Part shown: positions 50,985-57,446 of the stretch, piece after piece
Layout: each line of letters begins with the position of its first letter
How positions within the stretch are numbered: position 1 is the stretch's first letter
From: a virus
Length of the DNA stretch: 57,641 nucleotides
Reading direction: 5' to 3' (one strand)
Virus record (IMG/VR): IMGVR_UViG_3300021438_000003
Coordinates: 1-57,641 of that record
Translations under genes and position numbers: made by a program
The notes under the pieces: generated by a model
The model's input: only the letters and a program-made list of their open reading frames with translations
Database searches by the model: none
What the model was told of the DNA's origin: nothing

Positions 50985-51152
50985 TTAATACTTGAAACTA
51001 TCTTCTGTTAAAGTGCTATTATCCTTACCCTGTTTGTAGTAACTTTTAACAATAAAAGTTACTTGTGATTTTCTAGTGCGTTGACTATCCCTTGCTTCTT
51101 TATCGATTAATTCTGTTAAATCATCGTCAACTTCAATAAGTATTCTTCTCAT
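50985..51152 (-). CDS. Ribbon-helix-helix regulator, 55 residues
   Basis: 55 residues. ILIEVDDDLTELIDKEARDS followed by RTRKSQVTFIVKSYYKQ is a clear beta strand, helix A and helix B of the CopG/Arc type. It is the first gene of the leftward replication operon and probably autoregulates it. A possible promoter (TTTACT, 15 bases, TATATA on the minus strand at 51213-51187) lies upstream. Ribosome-binding site GCGGAAGAT. Confidence 0.72.
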   Translation of the reverse strand: MRRILIEVDDDLTELIDKEARDSQRTRKSQVTFIVKSYYKQGKDNSTLTEDSFKY

Positions 51153-51186
51153 ATCTTCCGCTAAATGAATAAATAATTTGAACTTT

Positions 51187-51213
51187 ATATACTAATTATA
51201 ATTATAAGTAAAG
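51187..51213 (-). promoter_or_regulatory. Weak candidate promoter of the replication operon
   Basis: On the minus strand TTTACT (complement of 51208-51213) is 15 bases from TATATA (complement of 51187-51192). Spacing is short and the area is uniformly AT-rich, so confidence is low, but a promoter is expected here since the early terminator lies just upstream. Confidence 0.3.
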
Positions 51214-51309
51214 AATAATGTTAAAAATATATTTAGTTATTAACTGTTAATTAATTTAGTTTAAAAATTATGTTTTTGTGGATAACTTTGTGAATTGTGG
51301 GTATAAAAA

Positions 51310-51339
51310 AAACCCCTTAAGAATTAACTTAAGGGGTTT
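51310..51339 (-). terminator. Rho-independent terminator ending the early transcript
   Basis: A perfect 12-bp GC-rich-based stem (AAACCCCTTAAG at 51310-51321 with CTTAAGGGGTTT at 51328-51339, 6-base loop) is followed on the minus strand by T6. It lies 30 bases after the last early gene (51371) and before the replication operon. Confidence 0.88.
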
Positions 51340-51370
51340 CTACCAATTTAAGAGTTTATAATTTATATTT

Positions 51371-51916
51371 TCATGTATCGTTAATTACAATACTAAATTT
51401 ATCGACTTGGTCATCTTCATTTCTTCTCATTGTAAATCTACCTTTAATAACAAGATTATTCTTATCGGCACGTTCATCATAATAAGTCCAATAGGTGAAA
51501 TCCTCTCTGATATATAGATTGTTTTTATGTTTTGTTGGGTCAACTATATCAAAATAATTGGAATCCAGATATAATTTAGTAGCTATAATTGCATCTCTTT
51601 CCATTTCTTCATAAATTTTCAGGAAAGCATCGTCTATATTATAATTAATAGTACCATTAATTATTGATAAATCATCACCGAGTATTAAGTCATTATAATC
51701 CAGTTCAAACATACTCATGTCATTGTCGGTATTACCCTTAAAATCCTTTATTGTTGCTTTATAAACCTTGGCATATGCTGTTTTATTACCATTTTCAGCG
51801 TTTGCGTAATCAATAAAAGGTGCATCTGTATAATCAATTTCCATATTGGATAAATAAGGAAACATATATTTGAATCTTGTTTGTAACAGATGCTCGAAAT
51901 TTATTTTGTACTCCAT
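51371..51916 (-). CDS. Early protein of unknown function
   Basis: 181 residues, acidic, beta and helix mixed (YKATIKDFKGNTDNDM, LDYNDLILGDDLSIINGTIN, TYWTYYDERADKNN). No family recognised. It follows the 277-residue protein at 51919 by two bases and is the last gene before the early terminator, so these two probably work together. Confidence 0.68.
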   Translation of the reverse strand: MEYKINFEHLLQTRFKYMFPYLSNMEIDYTDAPFIDYANAENGNKTAYAKVYKATIKDFKGNTDNDMSMFELDYNDLILGDDLSIINGTINYNIDDAFLKIYEEMERDAIIATKLYLDSNYFDIVDPTKHKNNLYIREDFTYWTYYDERADKNNLVIKGRFTMRRNEDDQVDKFSIVINDT

Positions 51917-51918
51917 TA

Positions 51919-52752
51919 TTACTTACCTCCAAATATTTTTTCAAATAAACTTTTATTTTTTTCTTCCAATGCAAGTTCAAGTCTATAAAAACGTGCTTCA
52001 AGCATAGCTATTCTTTTATTTGTATCTGGTGATCCGAATTCATCTTTTTCTTTTACTAATGCAGTATTAAGAAGTTCAATTGCAAAACTCATTGATTCAG
52101 CTAAAGCTTTCTGATTATTTATTACTTCATAGATTTTTTCATGTATTTCATCTAAATCATTAAAAGGAATATAAGGTATTTGTGCACCTTCTATCTTCTG
52201 TTTAGCTATATTATTTTCAACATATGGCTTACTCAAATAACCTAAGTTAGTATCTTCGTAAGTATTGAATACCTGTTTTTTATCAGCGTCCAACTTCTCC
52301 TGAGGTTTAACAGTAAATCTGATTTTCTTACTGTTGCTAATATCAATTCTCAATGCGTTTGAGGGTTCATCGATACCTCCGTAAAGTATGCTGTATTCAA
52401 CTACTTTATTCGTAAAATCACGTTTATTTAATTTTAAACCCTTTATTTTCCCTAAGCTGATTCTAACACAGGTAGTTTTAAACATCCCGCTACCATTATA
52501 TCTATGTATTAATCCCTTATCATCATTAGTTGGACTAATTACTACCATATCACCGGGTATATATGTTGTATTTAGTCTTTTATATTCCCTGCCATCTGTT
52601 AACTGATTATATACATCCTCACCGATATAAACAGAGAGCATCAGTTTCTTTTCCTTACCTAAAAGAGAGTATTTAATCCTGACCTGATCTTTTTCAGTAA
52701 AGTTTTTAATTTTAGTAAATGATTTTCTTCCTTGTGCTATTCCGCCGCCCAT
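51919..52752 (-). CDS. Early protein of unknown function, with C-terminal coiled coil
   Basis: 277 residues. N-terminal half is beta-rich (VRIKYSLLGKEKKLMLSVYI, NTTYIPGDMVVISPTNDD); C-terminal half is helical with a likely coiled coil (NKRIAMLEARFYRLELALEE). No catalytic motif recognised. AAGGAGGACTATT precedes the start. The beta-plus-coil form suggests an oligomeric binding protein. Confidence 0.68.
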   Translation of the reverse strand: MGGGIAQGRKSFTKIKNFTEKDQVRIKYSLLGKEKKLMLSVYIGEDVYNQLTDGREYKRLNTTYIPGDMVVISPTNDDKGLIHRYNGSGMFKTTCVRISLGKIKGLKLNKRDFTNKVVEYSILYGGIDEPSNALRIDISNSKKIRFTVKPQEKLDADKKQVFNTYEDTNLGYLSKPYVENNIAKQKIEGAQIPYIPFNDLDEIHEKIYEVINNQKALAESMSFAIELLNTALVKEKDEFGSPDTNKRIAMLEARFYRLELALEEKNKSLFEKIFGGK

Positions 52753-52770
52753 AATAGTCCTCCTTGTTGT

Positions 52771-53004
52771 TTAATTTTTAAAATTTATTAAGCTTTCTTT
52801 TATTAGTTCCCTTTCCTCCAGTAATTTTATATCGTATAGTTTTAAGTATTCATCGATAATGTTACTTATTAAATAACTACGTGTTATGTTCTCTATTCTA
52901 GCTATTCTCTCTAAAAGATCAGTAGTTCTGGTATATAATTTAACAGTAACAAACTTCCTGTCCTTATCAACAGGTTGTTGTATTCGCCCTTTTGGTTTTG
53001 CCAT
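52771..53004 (-). CDS. Ribbon-helix-helix DNA-binding protein
   Basis: 77 residues. KFVTVKLYTRTTDLLERIAR then IENITRSYLISNIIDEYLKL follows the CopG-type strand-helix-helix; the N-terminus is basic (AKPKGRIQQPVDK). Probably an early regulator. Start overlaps none; it lies 22 bases below the zinc-binding gene. Confidence 0.7.
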   Translation of the reverse strand: MAKPKGRIQQPVDKDRKFVTVKLYTRTTDLLERIARIENITRSYLISNIIDEYLKLYDIKLLEERELIKESLINFKN

Positions 53005-53026
53005 ATATACTCCGATTTTATAATGT

Positions 53027-53200
53027 TTATACGGGATTAATTCCTTTTAAATGGGTTTTACCCATACAAGGTTTACATAAGTTACTTTCATATAAACCGC
53101 TGCCTATTCTAATAATTATAGGTTCGTTTATATATGCGTCACACTTGGTACATAAACCGTCATGCTCTATATCGTCTACTTCAACTTTTCTTGCTTTCAT
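53027..53200 (-). CDS. Zinc-binding microprotein
   Basis: 57 residues with DGLCTKCDAY and, 22 residues later, SNLCKPCMGK, a CxxC...CxxC treble-clef-like finger. ATG overlaps the upstream TGA (ATGA), and AAGGGAGATAGTA is the ribosome-binding signal. Start of an early regulator is a guess; metal binding is likely. Confidence 0.65.
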   Translation of the reverse strand: MKARKVEVDDIEHDGLCTKCDAYINEPIIIRIGSGLYESNLCKPCMGKTHLKGINPV

Positions 53201-53529
53201 TCTACTATCTCCCTTTCAATCATTCTTAATGTACATGTATCTCTTGTTATCTTTTTTAATTCTTCTACAGTTAGATAATCATTAAGCGGGTCTTTAATTA
53301 AATCCAATATAATCTTTTCTTCTGTCTCATCCATTTCAACACGTGATACTTCCCAATCGGAAGAAGTAAAATCTTCTATTTCAATATCTTTTATCTCTGA
53401 AACTATATTTTCAAAAGAATAATCATCAAATCTATCAATATCACTTAAATCAATTTTAGTATTATTTCGTCTTTCAAACTTCTTAATATCGTTCTCAATA
53501 AAAAGTTTTATACATTCAATTATATTCAT
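53197..53529 (-). CDS. WEV-family early protein (Tad2/DUF2829-like, tentative)
   Basis: 110 residues. N-terminus MNIIECIKLFIENDIKKF and the central DFTSSDWEVSRV match the tandem family, with an added C-terminal acidic helix (DETEEKIILDLIKDPLNDYL) not found in the others. Function unknown; see the family entry at 55349. Confidence 0.6.
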   Translation of the reverse strand: MNIIECIKLFIENDIKKFERRNNTKIDLSDIDRFDDYSFENIVSEIKDIEIEDFTSSDWEVSRVEMDETEEKIILDLIKDPLNDYLTVEELKKITRDTCTLRMIEREIVE

Positions 53530-54138
53530 TTACTCCTCAAATTTTTCCAGCTGTTCCCTTAGTTTTTTTAAATTATCCTTTATTTCATTATCCAGATAGT
53601 TCAAATAATATTTAAGATCAGAACCATCATCTTCATAACTACAATCGTAATAGTTATAAGCTAAATTATAATCTTTCAAATATTCTTTTAAAATTTTCTT
53701 TAAATTCTGTATTTCACCATAAGAGGTAAGATTGCCTCCTAAGGATTGTGTTATTTTATCTGTTTTACTTTCTTTATTACCAAAATATTTTACAGGTTCA
53801 TTACTTCTTTTTCTAAACTCTATATATTCTTCAATACTTTTGTTAATATCAGGAAATCGTCGGTATTGCCAATATTGATTAGTTCCGTATAATTCTCTTT
53901 CTGACCAAGTATTATTATCATACCAGATAATTCCTTTTAAAAACTGATTGTCGCTATATTCAAAATCTATATTATCTAGGAAATCTAGATAATCACGATA
54001 ACAATAATCTTTATTAAGAACATATACTTTCTGATAATCATGAATCAAAATAGCGCACATTACGTTAATGATAGAATCAGTATTTTCTTTACTTACCAGA
54101 TTTACATGTTCTAGGAATTTTTCTTTGGCATTTATCAT
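53530..54138 (-). CDS. Early protein of unknown function
   Basis: 202 residues from the ATG at 54138 (GAGGATTAAA upstream). Rich in Tyr, Asn and acids, with KVYVLNKDYCYRDYLDFLDN, then WYDNNTWSERELYGTNQYWQ and a C-terminal coiled segment (NEIKDNLKKLREQLEKFEE). The last 60 bases of the gene are repeated at 54144-54202, just upstream of its own start. No family recognised. Confidence 0.68.
   Translation of the reverse strand: MINAKEKFLEHVNLVSKENTDSIINVMCAILIHDYQKVYVLNKDYCYRDYLDFLDNIDFEYSDNQFLKGIIWYDNNTWSERELYGTNQYWQYRRFPDINKSIEEYIEFRKRSNEPVKYFGNKESKTDKITQSLGGNLTSYGEIQNLKKILKEYLKDYNLAYNYYDCSYEDDGSDLKYYLNYLDNEIKDNLKKLREQLEKFEE
53534..53593 (-). repeat. Direct repeat, copy at the end of the 53530 gene
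   Basis: About 60 bases nearly identical to 54144-54202 (a few substitutions and one indel). This copy encodes the C-terminal NEIKDNLKKLREQLEKFEE of the 53530 gene. Confidence 0.8.
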
Positions 54139-54143
54139 TTTAA

Positions 54144-54202
54144 TCCTCAAATTTTTCCAGTTGTTCCCTTACTTTTTTAAATTATCCTTTATTTCATTAT
54201 CC
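54144..54202 (-). repeat. Direct repeat, remnant copy of a gene end
   Basis: Copies the coding end of the 53530 gene but with one base fewer, so the frame is broken after NEIKDNLKK. It lies just behind the stop of the 54197 gene. It is probably the scar of a tandem duplicate lost by recombination, and it supplies the GAGGATTAAA for the next start. Confidence 0.75.
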
Positions 54203-54394
54203 CAATACCTCCCATTCATTAGATAGTATTTCCTCAAAAGTGAAAACATTATTAGCAAAATCAACATGTTCGTATAAATCATTGTTAATTCTACAGTACA
54301 TTTTACCTTCAAGTATAATAAATCTGCTTGCTTTATGTTCTACAATCAATCTTGTATCCTGTTTTAATCTGGTAAATGCTTCAACTATATTCAT
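54197..54394 (-). CDS. WEV-family early protein (Tad2/DUF2829-like, tentative)
   Basis: 65 residues from the ATG at 54394, which overlaps the upstream TGA (ATGA). It begins MNIVEAFTRLKQDTRLIVEH and ends FEEILSNEWEVLG. Close paralogue of the 54391 gene (same MNIVEAF start, same length, EWEV end). Its ribosome-binding site, GGGAGGTAACAGA, is formed by the WEV codons of that gene. Confidence 0.68.
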   Translation of the reverse strand: MNIVEAFTRLKQDTRLIVEHKASRFIILEGKMYCRINNDLYEHVDFANNVFTFEEILSNEWEVLG

Positions 54395-54588
54395 TCTGTT
54401 ACCTCCCACTCGGATGACATTACCTCTTCACAACTAAATTTACTCTCAGCAACACTAACATATCTATAGGGCTTGGTATTAAATTTGCTATATAAATCAC
54501 CATCTATTACACAAAATTTTCTCTCACCCAGTTTAACTTTCAATTCCGGATTCTGTATTATCTTGTTAAATGCTTCAACTATGTTCAT
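54391..54588 (-). CDS. WEV-family early protein (Tad2/DUF2829-like, tentative)
   Basis: 65 residues: MNIVEAFNKIIQNPELKVKL at the start, a beta centre (KFCVIDGDLYSKFN) and CEEVMSSEWEVTE at the end. Paralogue of the gene at 54197; the pair is the clearest duplication in the array. In DUF2829/Tad2 proteins a similar short fold binds cyclic-nucleotide-type signals, but binding residues cannot be identified here. Confidence 0.68.
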   Translation of the reverse strand: MNIVEAFNKIIQNPELKVKLGERKFCVIDGDLYSKFNTKPYRYVSVAESKFSCEEVMSSEWEVTE

Positions 54589-54603
54589 TTTATTATCTCT
54601 TCT

Positions 54604-54726
54604 TTAAATATATAAATTCTCATACCCACAGTCGCAATGATATACATCTTTGTCATCATCGATTGGTATAAGCTCATCTACGTAGTATTCCTTACCACAT
54701 TCATGGCAATTTAAAGTTTCCATCAT
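54604..54726 (-). CDS. Zinc-ribbon microprotein, 40 residues
   Basis: 40 residues: LNCHECGKEYY and, near the C-terminus, YHCDCGYENLYI give Cys/His pairs suitable for zinc. GAGGATTAAA lies before the ATGATG start. Not in the usual length range of gene finders but well supported by motif and operon spacing. Confidence 0.6.
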   Translation of the reverse strand: MMETLNCHECGKEYYVDELIPIDDDKDVYHCDCGYENLYI

Positions 54727-54956
54727 TTTAATCCTCTATCGTTATACCATTCCATATAATTAATAATGTCCTCCTTAGTTACTTTTTTCCAATCGAAAAA
54801 CAAGTCTTCACTGATGATTAAAGGTAAACTTGTATGTACTTCGTATAATTCACTTTGACCATATCTGTATTGATATCCATAAAAGGAATGTAATAGACTG
54901 GGATGTTTGACAAGTTTACCCTTTCTAGCTATCTCAAAAGCTTTAATTATATCCAT
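54723..54956 (-). CDS. WEV-family-like early protein
   Basis: 77 residues. MDIIKAFEIARKGKLVKHPS and the C-terminal SEDLFFDWKKV resemble the start and end of the tandem family, though the E-V is replaced by K-K-V and the tail is longer (INYMEWYNDRGLK). Its TGA/ATG region touches the zinc-ribbon gene. Function unknown. Confidence 0.6.
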   Translation of the reverse strand: MDIIKAFEIARKGKLVKHPSLLHSFYGYQYRYGQSELYEVHTSLPLIISEDLFFDWKKVTKEDIINYMEWYNDRGLK

Positions 54957-55125
54957 TTTTAACTTTTTGTTTAAATATTCTATAATATATTGGTAATAAT
55001 CTAATTTTGTTATGTAATATAAAATCTAATTCCAGACAAACCATTTTAAAGCCCTCTTGATTTTCAGGATCGAATCTCATATGATCTATTCCAGTACCAA
55101 CATCTATTATAATTTCTTTCTTCAT
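54943..55125 (-). CDS. Small early protein
   Basis: 60 residues from the ATG at 55125, which overlaps the TGA of the upstream gene and has GGAAGTAGAAA, derived from its WEV codons, as ribosome-binding site. Contains KMVCLELDFILHNKIRLLPI then YYRIFKQK. A similar string (FVLRNKIRILPYEVKYYKRQ) occurs in the 56988 protein, so the two share a short module. Function unknown. Confidence 0.65.
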   Translation of the reverse strand: MKKEIIIDVGTGIDHMRFDPENQEGFKMVCLELDFILHNKIRLLPIYYRIFKQKVKNGYN

Positions 55126-55349
55126 TTTTCTACTTCCCAATCATCTTCTCCTACTATATCCAATAACTGTCTAACATAGAAATTCCCTAAATCACATATT
55201 TTATCAGTATCAATAAATTTTCCTTTTTTATCATAGTTAATAATTACAGTTTCAAACATATGATTAAAATCAATTATTATAGTTTTATCTGCATTTATTA
55301 TTTTATAAGTCGATTTTTTTGCTTCTTTGTATGCTTCAATTATGTTCAT
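55122..55349 (-). CDS. WEV-family early protein (Tad2/DUF2829-like, tentative)
   Basis: 75 residues from the ATG at 55349, whose ribosome-binding site GGGAGGTAATATA consists of the WEV codons of the preceding gene. MNIIEAYKEAKKSTYKIINA at the start and GEDDWEVEK at the end. Member of the tandem array. Confidence 0.68.
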   Translation of the reverse strand: MNIIEAYKEAKKSTYKIINADKTIIIDFNHMFETVIINYDKKGKFIDTDKICDLGNFYVRQLLDIVGEDDWEVEK

Positions 55350-55714
55350 TATATTACCTCCCAATCGTTGGCTTCTATATCCTCAACAGTTACAGCTATT
55401 GGGTATAAATCATATTTACTAAACCATTCTTTTTCTCCTATTCTTCTTATTTGTTTTCCATCTTTATAAAATTCCTTAGCTATATTAAATGCTATAGGGA
55501 TAGGTTCTACTGTATGATACCAACCATTGAGCATTGTTTTACAATTTATCTTTATAATATTATCAATATCAACTAATACAAAATGTTCAGAGTCGTTATA
55601 TTTACGATACATTTTTAATTCATGATCTATTAATTGATATATTACATAAGGCATAATTTCGTGATGGATTTTCTTGCCGTCCTGTAGTAATTTCAGTGCT
55701 TCTGATATATTCAT
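55349..55714 (-). CDS. WEV-family early protein, longest member (Tad2/DUF2829-like, tentative)
   Basis: 121 residues. MNISEALKLLQDGKKIHHEI closely follows the DUF2829/Tad2 start (alternating EAL...L..GK.I), and the end AVTVEDIEANDWEVI matches their C-terminal ED-x-x-A-x-DW pattern best of the array. The centre has a duplicated-looking insertion (FYKDGKQIRRIGEKEWF) which may be a second copy of the fold. Tad2 proteins from other phages bind and sequester Thoeris signal molecules; this activity is only a hypothesis here. AGGAGGACTAAAA precedes the start. Confidence 0.65.
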   Translation of the reverse strand: MNISEALKLLQDGKKIHHEIMPYVIYQLIDHELKMYRKYNDSEHFVLVDIDNIIKINCKTMLNGWYHTVEPIPIAFNIAKEFYKDGKQIRRIGEKEWFSKYDLYPIAVTVEDIEANDWEVI

Positions 55715-55716
55715 TT

Positions 55717-56007
55717 TTAGTCCTCCTTTTTTGTAATAGTTTCTTCATCAAATTTTGCATTTAATTCAATTATTATAGGTAAAAAAACCTTTAGTTCGTT
55801 AAGATCGAATGCGTTATCTATTAAAAGTCGAAGCTGGATACTCAATAACTCATCATTTTTAAATATATAACCCTCTTTATTATCCTCAATCTCTTCCTTA
55901 GTCATGATGCTAAAGTTTTTATTACCATCATGAACTAGGAAAGTATGGTTATTAGGGTTTTCAAAACAGATATAGAGTGTTTTAGGCTCTTTTATCAATT
56001 CACTCAT
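55717..56007 (-). CDS. Small early protein
   Basis: 96 residues, acidic, with a short beta start (TLYICFENPNNHTFLVHDG) and hydrophobic helices (LSIQLRLLIDNAFDLNELKV). Overlaps the upstream gene by 8 bases. Function unknown. Confidence 0.65.
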   Translation of the reverse strand: MSELIKEPKTLYICFENPNNHTFLVHDGNKNFSIMTKEEIEDNKEGYIFKNDELLSIQLRLLIDNAFDLNELKVFLPIIIELNAKFDEETITKKED

Positions 56008-56254
56008 TTATCTTAATTACCATATTAATATAGCCCTGCTCTTTCAATTCCTTTTCTTCCATACCTTCATTAAAAATCATCAAACATCTACGTTTCAGTT
56101 CAGACTCTAAAACATCAAGTCTTTTTCTATCTCCTGAATCCTTAAATAGATTGTAGGTATATACTAGATGCTCATCGCTCATAGCATACAAGGGAATAAA
56201 TATATCGTATGTCTCCCCGTCTTTTATCATTTTACTCATGTATTCTTTTCTCAT
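56000..56254 (-). CDS. Small early protein
   Basis: 84 residues; a later ATG (56239) would give 79. Helical and charged (SGDRKRLDVLESELKRRCLM). Overlaps both neighbours. No family recognised. Confidence 0.62.
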   Translation of the reverse strand: MRKEYMSKMIKDGETYDIFIPLYAMSDEHLVYTYNLFKDSGDRKRLDVLESELKRRCLMIFNEGMEEKELKEQGYINMVIKINE

Positions 56255-56450
56255 TAATTTTCTCTATTATCCTATCTATTTTTGAGTTTAGAATATTACA
56301 ATCCCTAAAAGGTAACGGGTTAACGTAGTTATCCAACATATCACATAAAAAGTTTAGCGAATGTTCTATTATCTGATCATAAGTAAGATTATGTACTTCA
56401 ACGTAACGTTCATCATTTATAAGTTTTATTAATATATGTTGTTCTGACAC
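56232..56450 (-). CDS. NLTY/PLPFR-family early protein
   Basis: 72 residues. VHNLTYDQIIEHSLNFLCDM, then YVNPLPFRDCNILNSKIDRI closely parallels the protein at 56781 (same spacing of NLTY, PLPFR and IDRI-E-x-I). A local duplicate pair of unknown function. Short beta start and three helices predicted. Confidence 0.65.
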   Translation of the reverse strand: MSEQHILIKLINDERYVEVHNLTYDQIIEHSLNFLCDMLDNYVNPLPFRDCNILNSKIDRIIEKINEKRIHE

Positions 56451-56479
56451 GGCTTCACTATATTTTTAAATTAAATATC

Positions 56480-56767
56480 TTAATTTCCTGAAAACTTTTT
56501 AAGCTTTTCGGAATTTATACTATTTCTAATATTATTCTGAATTATCCAACCATAGTCTTCAAATATAGCACGTATCTGATCGACATTAAGTTTACCCTCA
56601 CTAACCATTCTAGCCATTACTAAATTAAGAGCTAGCATGAGATTGTTAACTATCTCCATGTTAGCACCTTCAAACACAATACCTGTGTCAGTAATTAAAA
56701 ACATTCTTTTAAAGCCGTTTTTCTCGGCTAGTTTTGATAAATCTTTTAATAGTTCCTTTTTGCTCAT
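56480..56767 (-). CDS. Small early protein
   Basis: 95 residues: a short beta hairpin (RMFLITDTGIVFEGANMEI) and two helices (NNLMLALNLVMARMVSEG, VDQIRAIFEDYGWIIQ). It lies between the two NLTY/PLPFR paralogues. Same size class and topology as the proteins at 321-1127. Function unknown. Confidence 0.65.
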   Translation of the reverse strand: MSKKELLKDLSKLAEKNGFKRMFLITDTGIVFEGANMEIVNNLMLALNLVMARMVSEGKLNVDQIRAIFEDYGWIIQNNIRNSINSEKLKKFSGN

Positions 56768-56780
56768 TTTATTTCCTCAT

Positions 56781-56987
56781 CTATATATCTATTCTTTCAT
56801 TTATCCTATCCAGTTCCTTTTTCAACTCTTTAATATTTCTAAAAGGCAGAGGACTAGAATATTCAAGCGTTACGTAAACTAAAGCTTTTATCAAAGTCTC
56901 AACCGCTTCGTGATAAGTTAGATTAAATAATTTAGTACGAACTTTATCATCTACAGTTCTTCTCAATATTATTTTCTGTTCTAACAT
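56781..56987 (-). CDS. NLTY/PLPFR-family early protein
   Basis: 68 residues. LFNLTYHEAVETLIKALVYV and SSPLPFRNIKELKKELDRIN pair with the protein at 56232. GGAGGAAATAA lies before its start. Function unknown. Confidence 0.65.
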   Translation of the reverse strand: MLEQKIILRRTVDDKVRTKLFNLTYHEAVETLIKALVYVTLEYSSPLPFRNIKELKKELDRINERIDI

Positions 56988-57182
56988 TTATTTCCTCCTT
57001 AATAAACAATTCAATATCTTACAACTATGAAATATCGTATTAGTAACATAAGGTTGTCTTTTATAATACTTAACTTCATATGGTAAAATTCTGATCTTAT
57101 TTCGAAGTACAAATTCATTTCTAGCAAAAAGTTTAATATCTTTTATTATCCTATCAATACTTGCTTCTAAATTTTCACTCAT
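56988..57182 (-). CDS. Small early protein
   Basis: 64 residues from the ATG at 57182, which overlaps the upstream stop by 8 bases (ATGAGTGA). Contains FVLRNKIRILPYEVKYYKRQ, resembling part of the 54943 protein. Basic C-terminus. Function unknown. Confidence 0.62.
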   Translation of the reverse strand: MSENLEASIDRIIKDIKLFARNEFVLRNKIRILPYEVKYYKRQPYVTNTIFHSCKILNCLLRRK

Positions 57183-57345
57183 TTTCATATAAATTACCAA
57201 AAGCCAGTATTATCTTCTTCTGTTCTTTTAATTTAAAAGACATCAACCTAATTTTGTTTTTCATTACAAGATCACAGTTAAAAGGTTTGTTGTTTCCATC
57301 ACCTATCCATAAAGTATTTATCAAACCACCTATATTTGCACTCAT
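57175..57345 (-). CDS. Small early protein
   Basis: 56 residues (starts MSANIGGLINTLWIGDGN, contains CDLVMKNKIRLMSFKLKEQK). The K-N-K-I-R-L string again recalls the 54943 and 56988 proteins. Start lies just inside the end of the 57347 gene's region; end overlaps the 56988 start by 8 bases. Function unknown. Confidence 0.55.
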   Translation of the reverse strand: MSANIGGLINTLWIGDGNNKPFNCDLVMKNKIRLMSFKLKEQKKIILAFGNLYENE

Positions 57346-57346
57346 A

Positions 57347-57445
57347 TCAATCCCTGAATTCTTTTATAACCATAACTGCCAGTGCTACTATACCTATAAC
57401 CATTGGTATAGACTGTATTAAAAATACCATTTCTATATCACTCAT
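57347..57445 (-). CDS. Membrane microprotein, 32 residues
   Basis: 32 residues, almost one membrane span (MVFLIQSIPMVIGIVALAVM) with a short polar tail. It starts two bases after the XRE stop, at an ATGAGTGA-like context shared with neighbours. Probably real but short. Confidence 0.45.
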   Translation of the reverse strand: MSDIEMVFLIQSIPMVIGIVALAVMVIKEFRD

Positions 57446-57446
57446 T

